Origin: JANYGM01 sp043764015
Lineage (GTDB): Bacteria > Bacteroidota > Bacteroidia > Cytophagales > Thermonemataceae
Assembly: GCA_043764015.1 (NCBI GenBank)
Contig: JAYUKY010000025.1
Coordinates: 1-5,019 of the forward strand
Direction of reading: 5' to 3'
DNA length: 5,019 nucleotides
This document shows, piece by piece, positions 4,968-5,019 of the stretch (its first letter is position 1; every line of letters starts with the position of its first letter). The notes beneath the pieces are model-generated. The model did not search any database. It saw only the letters and a list, made by a program, of their open reading frames with translations, and was not told the origin of the DNA. The position numbers and the translations under genes are program-made.

Positions 4968-5019
4968 AGCTATTAATAACTCTGTTTAGGCACTCAAATA
5001 TCTTCACACCGTCAGCTAA
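4951..5019 (-). CDS. Possible 3' end of an unrecognised minus-strand gene (partial)
   Basis: Entering from the right edge, one minus-strand frame reads 22 residues, LADGVKIFECLNRVINSLK followed by VSK, then TGA at 4951-4953. The stretch has an amphipathic-helix look and somewhat more G and C in its codons than the intergenic DNA around it. The hairpin at 4943-4967 overlaps its end, with the stop codon lying mostly in the loop. I do not recognise the family. Twenty-two codons is too short to prove coding, so this may be chance. Confidence 0.25.
   Translation of the reverse strand, partial: LADGVKIFECLNRVINSLKVSK

Overview
The window is A+T-rich DNA from a member of the Bacteroidota, probably a Cytophagales-like marine or aquatic bacterium. 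The evidence is threefold: promoter-like TAnnTTTG boxes in place of a sigma70 -10, no Shine-Dalgarno sequence before any start codon, and a DUF6702-type secreted protein, a family I know mainly from Bacteroidota. The genus cannot be resolved by eye.

Layout, left to right. Bases 1-249 hold the intergenic end of an unseen neighbour: a strong terminator hairpin, a promoter-like box and an inverted repeat. A peptide-type ABC transporter permease (DppC/OppC family, 250-1497) follows, carrying an unusual extracytoplasmic insertion of about 140 residues. A secreted DUF6702-like protein (1544-2086) lies 46 bp downstream with no terminator between, so the two are probably co-transcribed. A small secreted helical Spy/CpxP-like protein (2208-2531) comes next. 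It converges on a minus-strand family 2 glycosyltransferase (2640-3461), and the two share a bidirectional terminator. A 282-bp divergent region then leads to alanine dehydrogenase (ald, 3744-4859) with its own promoter-like box. The right edge carries a hairpin and perhaps the 3' end of an unrecognised minus-strand gene.

The genes do not form one pathway. They read as ordinary chromosomal housekeeping and envelope genes: peptide uptake, amino-acid catabolism, and surface glycan and periplasmic proteins. No CRISPR array, tRNA, rRNA, intact insertion sequence or prophage gene is visible.

Two things stand out. First, degenerate 7-bp tandem repeats (consensus RTGARTT) abut coding regions at five places, always pointing away from the gene they abut. 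Second, the glycosyltransferase reading frame is complete to its N-terminal Rossmann strand but has no ATG, GTG or TTG there. One of the heptamer arrays lies exactly at its 5' end, and removing one heptamer would bring an upstream ATG into frame. That makes it either a candidate repeat-controlled on/off gene, a gene with a non-canonical start, or a recently damaged gene.
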